Of a DNA stretch of 64,000 bases, positions 54,400 to 64,000 are shown piece by piece (position 1 is the stretch's first letter; the number at the start of each line of letters is the position of its first letter). Location: positions 25,460,827 through 25,524,826 of the forward strand of contig OY783196.1 in NCBI GenBank assembly GCA_963678675.1, written 5' to 3'. The notes under the pieces are model-generated. The model made no database searches and was not told where the DNA came from. It saw nothing but the letters and a program-made list of their open reading frames with translations. The DNA comes from Xiphydria camelus (Eukaryota > Arthropoda > Insecta > Hymenoptera > Xiphydriidae). The translations under genes were made by a program, and so were the position numbers.

Positions 54400-55400
54400 A
54401 GGTCTTACCACGTAGACGTTAATAATCCAACACCGCTATGCCCTCCGCCAGGCGTACGAAGCGTCGTACTAAACGGCTGGCGCGAGGGTTGCAAACTCGT
54501 GTAGCTAAACGGGGGGGGTTGCAGCGGCGACCGCGCACGTACGGTCGCTGCTAGATGGCTTATCCGTGGAATTAATCGGGAACGTGTACCGGTATAATTT
54601 GTCTGTTTACGGTTGTTTACCTACGCCGCCCTTTCCGAGCTCCTTGTCTCGTATTCCTATCCCCCCTACGACTTACTCGCAAATGCGGAACGAGCGAACA
54701 ACTGCTATAGGTACAGCGAACGAACAAACGCGAATCGGAGACGGCGGCGAGGTTACGAAGGCGGAAGAAAATCCAGATCGAGAGCGGCCCATCGGGCGCA
54801 GCCACGAAACGGGTCTGTCGTACAAATTGGAGTTCCGTCGGTGATAAATTGCACGCCCGTGCGTGCACTGGAGTTTGTTTGGAAGATAAATATAAGAGCG
54901 ATTCGAACTGTCGCTCCAGGATGTTTAGTACGTCGTATAACATCGATCACACGGTAGGGCGACGATGTATACCGAAGGTAGTTGGGAGCGATATTGATAG
55001 GTAAAAATGATTCCACCGTGGCGCAACGCGGGTGCAGTTCGATTGCGCGCGCGCTTTGAGGTCTTCTTCTCTCCCTCCAACTCCTCCTCGGTTCGCGGTC
55101 GTCACTGACCATTTTCACATTTTCCGGATCTCCGCGTCGGTTTGGAAGACGTCCAGGGTGTGTATTTCGGGTTAGACCGAGAAACCGACTGGCCTACTGG
55201 GCAGTCGAGTCTATTTCCTATTCGCCTATTCATAGATCAACCACCGGCTAACATTGTCCCGGAAGAGTACCACCTTGTGACTGAAATAGCCTCGACAACC
55301 GTGGTCCTAGACGCGAGTGCGTCTTGCCGTGACGATTACGATGATTTTTGAAATGCGAAAGAATAATGCTTTTTTTTGTACGATATACAACTGTGTGAAT
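54400..55400. other. CpG-rich block without recognised gene
   Basis: Overlapping open frames on both strands (up to 121 codons) without motifs. At 54,495-54,510 a run of G interrupts a CpG-dense stretch. The 69-codon frame at 55,142-55,351 ends in an acidic tail, DDYDDF, but has no recognisable domain. Confidence 0.4.
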
Positions 55401-56380
55401 TACTTTAGATTTGTTCGCGTAAATTCGGGTGAGACGGGGTATGCTTGAATTGACAATTGACCGTGATATGATTGGTAGCGGGAGTTAAGAATTAACTCTG
55501 AAGTGCTAAATTTTATGGAAAATTTCACATTTCAATGTTTCGATTCTTTTAAAGTATATATTAAAAGTGGATGTTTTTTGTCAAAATAGGTATAAATTTA
55601 ACTCTTCACTGGGCTCGTTTACCGTTCTCATATGAAACTAACGGCGCGCTTGAGACTATATAATAGGTATATCAATATCTCATGAAATATGAAAGATATG
55701 AAAAAAATAATAGAAAACAATTTCATAGAGAATTCAATTTTCTGATAGTACTACCTTTTATATTCTTATTACGCGTCGTATTTACGGAGATAAAGCGTTT
55801 TGAATATTCGACATTTCTATTTCGAAATCAATTGTTACGCGTTGAAGAATAGTTGTTTGAAAAATATTCGAAGTTGTAGCGTGCGAAATTTAATAATTGA
55901 AAAGATATCGTTAATTGAACTCGCATTGGCGTTTCGAGGGCGACACGCGCTCTATTAAGAAAGTAGACAAGAGGAGCTTATAGTTTTGAAAAACTCGAGA
56001 ATATCAGGAACGATTGATATACAGTTATCTCACATCTCTCTGTATGAAAATTCTTGTCAATTTACTCGAGAGAGAATTTTCAGTTAGCCTCTCATTAACA
56101 TTGCAACTAAGCTTCCTCGGAGGCCACCTTAAAATGGACTCTAACAATTCTAGAATTCAGGGAGTTTCGATTGCACGGGTACTATTTCCAATTTTACTAC
56201 ACATTTACATCTAAATAATTTAATTATACGAAGCACACATCTATTCAGTTGCACCCGGAAAAAGAAAAAATATCCAAAACGCGTAAATTGACCCCACCTG
56301 CGAAACGTCATATATACAGAGACAATCAAAAAGAAATTCACGCCGGACAATTGCACGCGTCTCTAAATTATCCCGTCAAA
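55401..56380. other. AT-rich stretch without recognised feature
   Basis: Nothing recognisable. Confidence 0.4.
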
Positions 56381-57010
56381 GCCAATCCGGTAATCTCCTT
56401 TAGCCGATCCTGACTAACGGTAGCAGCCGCCCGCCCGCGATTCCCGGCAGCCACCCTGAAAACGCGGAAATATCGGCGATGCGGCCAGATGTATCGCGCG
56501 AACCATATGTCATGCGGGTAAGCACGCGCGGGTTCGTTCTCCGCGCTGCTGGATCGAGCCTCCAGTAGGTACGAGAGAGAGAGAGAGAGAGAGAGAGGCG
56601 AGGTATTTACCGACCCGCTGTCGAAAACGATCGACTCCGCCCGCGCGGTTAATCGATTCCGACGTTCGCCCTGCGGTGTCCTGCGCGCGGGGACCGCATT
56701 CCGGCGTTGGCGAGACGCGGAAGCCTATACGTGCAAAGGGACGGAAATTTGAGTACGACCGAATTCTCTCGCGCAGTGGAGGACCTCCTCCAATCGTCGT
56801 ATTTGCTCGGGCTCTCCACGCGCGGGTACATATTTACCTCGATAACGCGCGCCGGCTTTGACGTTTGAGCCGCGTGAAAAAGTCTTCCACCTGCGTTAAA
56901 TAGTCAACGCTCAGCGATGCTCGCTCGCGCGGTGTCACTGGACGAAGGCACCCCGATAATCCCCATGGCTACGCGCGTGCGGAGGAGCTGATAAGATTAG
57001 AAGGCTCTCT
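56381..57010. other. CpG-rich block with GA run
   Basis: GA run at 56,573-56,597 inside CpG-dense sequence; no motif-bearing frame. Confidence 0.4.
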
Positions 57011-57242
57011 CGCGCCAGACCATTGGTAATCATGAATGAATATTACGGGGATAAGTGTTATCTGCGTTTCTTCGTCGTAAATAGATTTAGTCTTTAGGCG
57101 GGAATGTGGAAATTATGCTGCAGGAGGAACTCGTAGGGTAATATTGGTTGTTTTTTTATGGTAAAGGAGACGAGTAATATAAAGTTTTAGAGGAAATTTA
57201 GCGAATCGAACAGTTGGTATGTTTTGGTTTTAGAATTTCCTA

Positions 57243-57652
57243 CACCGAGAAAAAATGGACCGTTGAGTATAATTCTACTACCCGTAAGGATTTTGTAGGT
57301 CAACTATTGTGATTAGAGTATACGCATTTCAACTGGTAGCACATCCGTATTCTAATTGAGATAAGAAGAAAATATGTGTATTGGTGATCTCGTATTCTTA
57401 AATACTTAGGAATAAGAGGTCGAAACGTCATGAAAGCCTTGATATAGCGATTTGTTCTGCTAAAGTTAAACAAAATTATGCTTCTTAGTAGAGGAATGTA
57501 TCGCAAGGCACTAAGAATAATATTGTAGCGTTACATTTAGAAACGAGGATTTCTCAAATAAGAGTGTTTCGTAATAGACAGATGTAGATGCTTGTGTCAG
57601 CGATTGAAAATTTAAGAATAATTGTATTAGTACACTCATTTTTAACTCAGTG
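57243..57652. mobile_element. MITE C, copy 1 (intact)
   Basis: A 410-bp unit from CACCGAGAAAAAATGGACCG to TTTTTAACTCAGTG, flanked by TA on both sides. It provides the unfilled reference for MITE A copy 3 (30,175) and for palindrome V copy 2 (31,575). Confidence 0.88.
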
Positions 57653-57779
57653 TACTAGATGGCGGAGGTTTCGTGTCTTGATACGATGGAAATTGCTACA
57701 TCGATCGCGATAAATTGCTGAACGCTCGCCTTCCGTGTGGATCGTATGCAGTGATTATCGCGCAATTGATTTCTTCGAT

Positions 57780-57895
57780 TTGGTTTTGCACGTTCGAAGG
57801 AGCACAAATAATCCCGGCACGCTTTGAGGACGCGTCAAATAAATTCCGAGGGGGAAATAACCCGCGCGCCGATGGAGTATATCCCACCTGCTCGT
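57780..57895 (+). repeat. Local repeat block d, copy 1
   Basis: GGCACGCTTTGAGGACGC, CAAATAAATTCCGAGG, GGAAATAACC and GGAGTATATCCC align with 60,418-60,520. Homology continues downstream to about 58,060 (GTGGATTCTGTTTTACACG, GGAATCTCTC, GTGTTTCCGAAGTGC). Confidence 0.65.
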
Positions 57896-58209
57896 GTGCA
57901 TTTAACGTACACGCGCGGCATGAACATTAAACACGCGGTGGATTCTGTTTTACACGTATGACTACCGCGAGATCCTCATCGCACTCTTTCCGTGGAATCT
58001 CTCGCTGCTCGTCTTCTATGGCATCGTTGTACCTGCGGTGTTTCCGAAGTGCTCCGTGGGTTTAATAATACTGGAAGCGCTACTCTGGCGATTGGCGCGG
58101 TTTATTTTTCCCTCCTAGGTTCGATCGACAGCTGCGCGATTTTTGGGGTTACGCGAGATTCCATAATTGACAGCACTGTTTCGTTTGGTTCGTTCGATCG
58201 AGCCGACGC

Positions 58210-58306
58210 GAGGTCGAAGTCGTGCACCTCGTGCTACCGGTTTAACTTTGAGCTTACGAAATGAATTTATCGGAAGAAATAGCTTAGCGTGTAATATATT
58301 CCAAAA
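58210..58306 (+). repeat. Local repeat block d, copy 2
   Basis: GTCGTGCACCTCGTGC, GAAATGAATTTATCGG, AAGAAATAGC, GCGTGTAATATATTCC: same order as copy 3. The downstream homology shared by copies 1 and 3 is absent. Confidence 0.65.
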
Positions 58307-58309
58307 TAA

Positions 58310-59140
58310 TGAGGTATAATTCAGTTGTAAAGCAGCTTTAGCTTGCAGATACTCGATTATAATGATTTTTGCGATGTTTAAAAATTGATCAGAGAAGTGT
58401 GTTTGATTAGGTATATATCTCTTATAAAATAAAATTATTGAGCAAATTTTATGTATAATGTAAAAATAATTAATCGAATATCTTCGACCAGAAATTGCTT
58501 GGCAAATACCTAAAGTTACCAGTGAGAACTAATGTCTTCCAACAGCCAATATAAATATAACACCTAGCTGTTGTGTGTGTGAAGGAAAGAAGGAAGGAAA
58601 GAGACTTGTTTCTTTTTCTTTGAAATTCTCGCACTCTGTATGAAATCCAGAAGTTACATTTGTCAAGCGTTCATAACCCGGCGTGAAACGAATTTTCTAA
58701 GGAAACATTACCACAAGAGCTTCGTTCCCCCTATACCACTGCAACTCCCCACTCATAATTCGCAGTTTTACGCACGCTCCATGCGGATGTTCGCCAAGGC
58801 ATGCCGGGAATTCGGAGAATCGAGTCGATGATCGATCGCTTCCCGTTTCAAATAGGATAGTCGTTCCAATATAGGCGAGGTTCGGCTTTATTTCCATTAA
58901 CGCTGCTTCTGCGAACAAGCGATTCTTGTTAGTTACCGCGCGATATATATATGTATATATTTTCAGGGCCACGTGGTAAACATATTTGGCACGCGATTAT
59001 GCTTGACCGTGGACACGTTCACCAGACGCGGTAGCAACACCGCTTATATAGATCCTGGAAGCTTATTTACATTTCATTGGTGAATTCTTCCCGCTTATCC
59101 AGAAGCACGGAGTCAATTGAAAGAGAATGAATTTTCAGTG
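58310..59140. other. Non-coding stretch without recognised gene
   Basis: AT-rich to 58,640; the rest is mixed. No motif-bearing frames. Confidence 0.4.
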
Positions 59141-59240
59141 GTTAATGGTACTATTCCGTATGAAACTATAGGCTCTATAAGATCCTACGTTCTGTAAATC
59201 CGAGTCGAAAAATTGAGTCCTACTTTGATGCTTTTATAAT

Positions 59241-59381
59241 CCGGTATTTATAGTCGCAACTTATAAATAAGCATGGACTTAAGTCAGCATTGGAGGTCAC
59301 TTATTGGTCGAGATGACGACTTGAGTCGTGCTTAGTACTAATATACGCTTTAGTATATAAGTTTCGACTATGAAGACGCGC
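59241..59381. mobile_element. Foldback element AA, copy 2 (uninterrupted)
   Basis: GGTATTTATAGTCGCAACTT and AAATAAGCATGGACTTAAGT on the left; TATAAGTTTCGACTATGAAG on the right. It is the unfilled reference for BB at 27,523-27,922. Confidence 0.75.
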
Positions 59382-59531
59382 CTTAATGCTCCAGTCGACT
59401 TACCATTGGCCTGCTCAATCTACATATAAGACCCTCTTTTGAACCTTATGATATTGGGTGAAATGGTCAATAACTGACCATTTTTAGGCTCAACGGAGGA
59501 CGTGAGTTCTCGAGTCGAAATTTTAAGCCTA

Positions 59532-59799
59532 CACTGAGAGAAATTTATAGGTTGCACACAGCAATAAGTATAGTTATGATAGTACATACTAGGTATAATT
59601 TAAAGCTAAATGAGGTTAACTAGGCAGTATAGGTAATATACGTAGCAATACCAAATAGTAACAAGAGCAATACGTATTTCTGAAATAACTATACGTATAT
59701 AGCTGAAATAGAAATACGTATTGTTAAGGTAATTAGAATTTTTTCTTATATTAATAAACTACTAACATTGCCGTGCAACCTATAAAATTTCTCTGAATG
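59532..59799. mobile_element. MITE H nested in V
   Basis: A 268-bp unit from CACTGAGAGAAATTTATAGG to TATAAAATTTCTCTGAATG, flanked by TA. The 25-base arms include GGTTGCAC/GTGCAACC. The interior has iterated AATACGTA and TAGGTATA phrases. Confidence 0.87.
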
Positions 59800-60417
59800 T
59801 ATTATCTTACGTTAATAGAGGTCGATTTTCTCCTTATCGAAGCCCTGAGTTAGTCCTAAAAATGGTCCGTTACTGGCCATTTCACTCAAATTTAGGTTCA
59901 AAAGAGGAACTTACAGGTTGAGTTGGCCTATGATAGGCCGTACAAAGAATTAAAAGCATCGAAGTATCCTTAGAGGGCTAAATTTTTCAACTCGGGATAT
60001 TACACAGCTTTTTTATCCCGAGACGAAATTTTAATACTATTATAGTTTGAACCTCAACTTGGTGAACGCGGGCAAATCGGCCACTTGTAGGTCTATACTA
60101 GTATTCAATTTGAGGACTTTAACATTAGTTTAGACCTACGAGTAGCCGATTTGTCCGCTCTCGCCAATTGTAGGCTAAGACTAGTACCTATGAAAATTTC
60201 GACTCGCGGGGAATGTGACTTTATAGAAAGTACCTTATAGAGCTTACAGTTTCATACAGAATAACACCATAAGTAACTGCTGCGTCTGTTGAATATAACC
60301 ACTACCAAATCGCCAGAGCACGATAAACTTGAAAACGTTATCCGAACGATCGGCACGAATCGTAATTGGCTCCGCGATTTCAGCCGCTCAAACGAGCTCT
60401 CGAGTGCAACTCTCCGA

Positions 60418-60685
60418 GTCGTGCACCTCGTGCGCTTGGCACGCTTCGCGCGCGAGACTTGTAAAATAAATTTGCTGGGAGAAATAGCGTGGCGTGTGGA
60501 GTATCCCGTATATGTTATACGATGCCGCGGGTACATCTTCCGCCGGTATTAGGCACGGCGGATCTTGTTTTACACGCTTAACTACAACGCGATTCTCATT
60601 CTCGGTCTTCGGAGGAATCTCTCTATCTATTCGCGCGCAGCCGATGCAGCAACGGGTGTTCCCGAAGTACCGGCGCCAGGCTCTC
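60418..60685 (+). repeat. Local repeat block d, copy 3
   Basis: GTCGTGCACCTCGTGC, GGCACGCTTCGCGC, AAATAAATTTGCTGG, GAGAAATAGCGTGG, GGAGTATCCC, GCGGATCTTGTTTTACACG, GGAATCTCTC and GTGTTCCCGAAGTAC. Confidence 0.65.
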
Positions 60686-61394
60686 CGCCCCGACGCGACC
60701 GGAGCGCCACCGGTCTCTCTGTTCGCACCGCACCGAGCGGCGCTACCTGCGCGATATTCGCGTACGGCCGCTAATAATATTGCGCGAGCGATCCGACGGA
60801 TAGAGCAATTTCATCGCGCGAAAGTACCTAAAGGGCAAACGGCGCGGCGGGCAACGCATTCAACACTGCGAGGTTTCGAGTTTCGACGCGAGGCGAAAAC
60901 GTATCTATATAGATATACTTTGCGCGCATAGTTTCTTGGAATGTCGGCAGTCTCGGGGGGAAATAAATGTCGAGGACGCGCGGGCACCTTCTTACGTGAA
61001 ATGAGAAAACGTTTATAAGTTCTCGAGGACGATACGTTAGTTCGATAACGGTTGATACAGCGATTTTGAAAATCACGATGTAGATCGGTAGATTTGTATA
61101 AGAATATTTCTTTCATTACACACACCTATCTGAACTTGAAGGATAATTATCTTTCGATAAAATAATAAACATTCTATCGAATACTCGAATCGCACTTTAT
61201 AGAGCTTTATGCAACACGTTTATCTCGCATAATCTTTACTTCTAAAGATTGGGAAGATGTGATTGTACGTAGGTACACCCCGAGGAAGAAAGGTTCTAAA
61301 AAATGTGTAGCAACTAGTAAGTTTGGGAAATAAGTTCCAAGTAAGAAATCTAGAAAATGATGCAATTATACAGACTATATTAAGTATTATATAC
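60686..61394. other. CpG-rich to 60,990, then AT-rich; no recognised gene
   Basis: Overlapping frames on both strands without motifs. Confidence 0.35.
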
Positions 61395-61408
61395 CGCGCA
61401 GGACTTAT

Positions 61409-61708
61409 TTAAACCTTAGACGGCGCGGCGCGTATAAGTCGGGTCTGCGGAACCCGGCGGTAAAAAGAAATACTATAACTTGCAATATTGATGGTCGATT
61501 GATTTACGTTTACTTTAATTTTCCGATGTGATAATATATATTTAATGCAATATGATAAAGCACATATATTATAATATCTATCATTATTTTCTTCGCTAAA
61601 AAAACATTAAATTTTATAACGAAAGTATAATTAATATTAAAATCGTATTCAGGTCTGGGAGACTCGGCTTATCCACAGAAGTGAAATTTTTCACACATGC
61701 ATAATTAA
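61409..61708 (-). mobile_element. piggyBac-type MITE HH, copy 2 (inverted)
   Basis: TTAA at both limits (61,409-61,412 and 61,705-61,708). Inside, GTATAAGTCGGGTCTGCGGA and TTAATTTTCCGATG are the reverse complement of the blocks in 39,357-39,650. Confidence 0.78.
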
Positions 61709-61733
61709 GAGTTATTGGAATTTATTTTCCGTA

Positions 61734-61933
61734 TACTGAGTCAAATGATTAGTAATGTTAACCAAACGCTTGGTCGATGTACGCGAACGACGAAATATCT
61801 TGTGAAATGAAACAATGTGTCGTCACAATCAATATTTATTTGTCTTAACGAAACATTTGATATCACAAACAAAATTTGTTGTTCGCATACCAAACAAACG
61901 TTCGATCAACATTACTAATCATTTTTCTCAGTA
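61734..61933. mobile_element. MITE I
   Basis: A 200-bp unit from TACTGAGTCAAATGATTAGT to ACTAATCATTTTTCTCAGTA, flanked by TA. AATGTTAACCAAACG pairs with CGTTCGATCAACATT. Confidence 0.85.
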
Positions 61934-61935
61934 TA

Positions 61936-62960
61936 TATTTCCTGTGGGATTGATTTCGAAACATCTTCTTTCTCAGTGAATTCTAACTTTGGAACCAAAG
62001 TTCCCCACGTCTGCAGGAAATACATGGCGAATAGTTTTCGGCGAAAGCCGAGAACGCGGTACATGATTCCCCGGCCATTCACCGGCAATTTGCGTCTTTT
62101 CATCCGTTCGCTCTCGAACCGCAACATCATTTTTGGCCGACAATGCCATCGAGGGCTCTCAATGACGAACGATCTAACATCTGTCCGTGTCTTGCTACCT
62201 GGGCGGTCGGCTCGCATTATGCTCGAGTGCGAGATATAATAAAACGCGGTACCCCCCCCCCCCCCCCCCCGCGTGATAGTGAGGGACATAATACGTGTAT
62301 CCGTCATATGCTTCGCGCGCGTGTGTGTGCACGTATAGCACCAGTCTACCACGCAATGCCCATATGCGCACGACAATGCACTTTTCACAGGATGCACGGC
62401 GAATCCGACGCGTCGAGTGGAGCGAATAACGCGTTCGGGATCCATTATCCGGAGATTAAGCCGGCGATAGTTTGTAGATTGGCTTAAACGATAGACCGGG
62501 AGGCTGCGACGCGCTGGCTAACGTCTCTTTTTTGGCCGGGCATTCGAGGGGAGCGATCGATCCGAATTAATGGGTATAATCTACGCGCTGTATCCTGCTG
62601 TATACAAATTTATAGGCGGGCGCTATCGATTTATTTCTACCGATTAAACGGAATTCGAATCGGGAATATTTTTAGGAATGTTTGTACTTAATTTTTATCG
62701 CCTCGCGTCATGGATCGGTAGAATCGTCGTAGTCCTTTTTAAACGGCCGATCACCGCGGTACCTTGAACTTTATCTCGGACGACGAGAGGGAGTGGCGCG
62801 CTAAATTTATAGCTTATATTTGTATACCTACATACACCGAGTGCCTTTAGGACGCCACGTCTCGGAGAAACGTTCCGGAACACATGACGCGTCGCGTGAG
62901 CATTCCGACAATGCCGAAGTATATGCGAGGCCAGGGCGTTCCTGCGGCTAAATATAATTG
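61936..62960. other. CpG-rich block with the longest poly-C run
   Basis: C runs for 19 bases at 62,252-62,270. The 176-codon minus-strand frame across it reads through the run and has no motif, so it is not called. Confidence 0.4.
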
Positions 62961-63082
62961 ACAGTGTTCTGAGAAAAATTTGTATTAGATTTAATACAAT
63001 TGTAATATAAACCCAGATAGATTAATGTAGAACATGTAAAAATTGTACAGGAACTTTAGCTCACATACATATATTTCAAATG

Positions 63083-63385
63083 TATCATATTTATGCGATT
63101 TATGAGTATGTACTTAATAAGTAAGCATATATTATATTTGTGACATTAAATGATTTCGAAATAATACAAATAAAATGTTAAACATGTACCTATTCGATGT
63201 AAGCACAATTTTCCATAAACACGTTACTACAATAATACAGTGATTAATATGAATTACATTATAATGTCAATTTAACAATTTAAGAATAGTTGTAATTTCA
63301 AATTCATACAACAAAATAAACGTAGACTTTAGAACAATCGATTATCGTAGTATGCATGAACGTTGTGACCACCACATAAGTCTAT
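63083..63385 (+). repeat. Interspersed repeat KK, copy 3
   Basis: TTATGCGATTTATGAGTATG, AAGTAAGCATA, GACATTAAATGATTTCG, AATAAACGTAGACTTTAGAA and GAACGTTGTGACCACCA align with the other two copies. Unfilled at the MITE K site. Confidence 0.82.
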
Positions 63386-63416
63386 CTGAGAAGCTTTTAT
63401 AGAGTAGGTATAGGTA

Positions 63417-63510
63417 CTGTAAAAAATTGTGCGGTGTGGACCTATATAGATCACTTTTGGTGTTAGATAACAATGGCATAAGACTGAATGTTAACACCAA
63501 TTTTCTACTG
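63417..63510. mobile_element. Possible short MITE M
   Basis: CTGTAAAAAATTGTGCGGTG and CACCAATTTTCTACTG face each other with TA on both sides. The arms are short, so this is tentative. Confidence 0.45.
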
Positions 63511-64000
63511 TATACGTGATGATGGAAATTAATATTCTTTTATGAAATTTGTTTTAAACATTTATATACAATTATATCAAATGTAATACACATTCACACA
63601 CACACACACACACATAAGGAGTATATTAATTTTTCTAATCACGTGTTGAATAAAATTTTTAAATGCATATACAATTATAATGAATTTAATATAAATTTCT
63701 AGTATGGCATACCATTGCAAAATACCCGAGTTAAAAAAATATGTTCCAATGATTTTCCAGCTTAATGAGCCCCTGCAACCGAAACGAAAGTAGAAGAGAA
63801 ATACTCTATCGAAATACGGGAAACGATTGAACGGAGGGTTAACTCACCCTTTCAGCAATATTTTCGAATCGACTGATCAAGAGCACCAGTCGAACAAAAT
63901 ACTGCGCACGCAATTTTTCCAGTATATTTGACCTACATATATATAAGTTATATATGCCATATTCACGAGGGACGCGAAGGGTCCTCGATGTGAAAGGGGA
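63511..64000. other. AT-rich end of window with CA microsatellite
   Basis: A CA run lies at about 63,594-63,614. No gene recognised up to the window edge. Confidence 0.45.

Larger units (their letters stand above)
59145..60271. mobile_element. Large foldback of family V with two nested elements
   Basis: The outer ends ATGGTACTATTCCGTATGAA and the complement of ATGGTGTTATTCTGTATGAA match the compact V copies. Further in, GAGTCGAAAAATT, TTTGATGCTTTTA, CTCTTTTGAACCT, GTGAAATGG and GACCATTTTTAGG pair across the element. Element AA copy 2 splits the left arm and MITE H sits in the loop. No coding capacity. Confidence 0.75.

Noticed and set aside
61915..62445. 176-codon minus-strand open frame
   Set aside because: It reads through the 19-base poly-C run and into the end of MITE I, so it cannot be an ordinary exon.
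1..64000. Retrotransposon or endogenous viral genes
   Set aside because: No reverse transcriptase, integrase, gag-type zinc knuckle or paired long terminal repeat was seen.

Overview
The window looks like nuclear DNA from an insect, most likely a hymenopteran and possibly an ant. That is an inference. It rests on AT-rich stretches alternating with CpG-dense, CpG-undepleted blocks, on many short terminal-inverted-repeat (TIR) elements, and on decayed transposases of the Tc1, mariner, piggyBac and pogo/Tigger groups. I found no bacterial gene organisation, rRNA, tRNA, CRISPR array, reverse transcriptase or viral gene. No cellular protein-coding gene could be recognised in 64 kb, so the window is probably intergenic or lies inside a very large intron.

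The only confident protein homology comes from five broken transposases: a Tc1-like one (about 2.8-3.5 kb, minus strand), an internally deleted mariner-like one (11.3-11.9 kb, with both TIRs and TA duplications), a piggyBac carboxy-terminal zinc-ribbon piece (21.6-22.1 kb, with both TIRs and TTAA duplications), a Tigger/pogo DDE transposase (32.5-34.1 kb, minus strand) and a psq-type helix-turn-helix fragment in a short pogo-like element with its own TIRs (34.2-34.6 kb).

Most of the rest that can be explained is miniature inverted-repeat elements (MITEs) and foldback elements. One large group ends in CACTGAGAAAAA...TTTTTCTCAGTG with TA duplications but carries many unrelated interiors. Others carry TTAA duplications (piggyBac type) or three-base TAA/TTA duplications (PIF/Harbinger type). 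Nesting is frequent and in several cases can be read exactly, because an unfilled copy lies elsewhere in the window. The clearest cases are 19,463-19,919, 22,707-23,566, 27,343-28,302, 30,129-30,490, 46,095-46,995 and 59,145-60,271.

The CpG-rich blocks (about 8.3-9.8, 17.1-18.1, 25.5-26.2, 29.1-30.1, 34.8-35.5, 36.4-37.0, 41.6-42.2, 47.9-48.6, 49.4-51.6, 54.4-55.4, 56.4-57.0 and 60.3-62.9 kb) hold most of the GA/TC runs. They are the best candidates for promoters, enhancers or untranslated exons, but nothing in them is proven. The least explained signals are local families of diverged, non-TIR repeats: four same-strand copies of a block of about 120 bp at 20.8, 22.6, 23.8 and 25.5 kb, three copies of another block at 57.8, 58.2 and 60.4 kb, and two-copy blocks at 44.8/45.7 and 37.1/37.5 kb.
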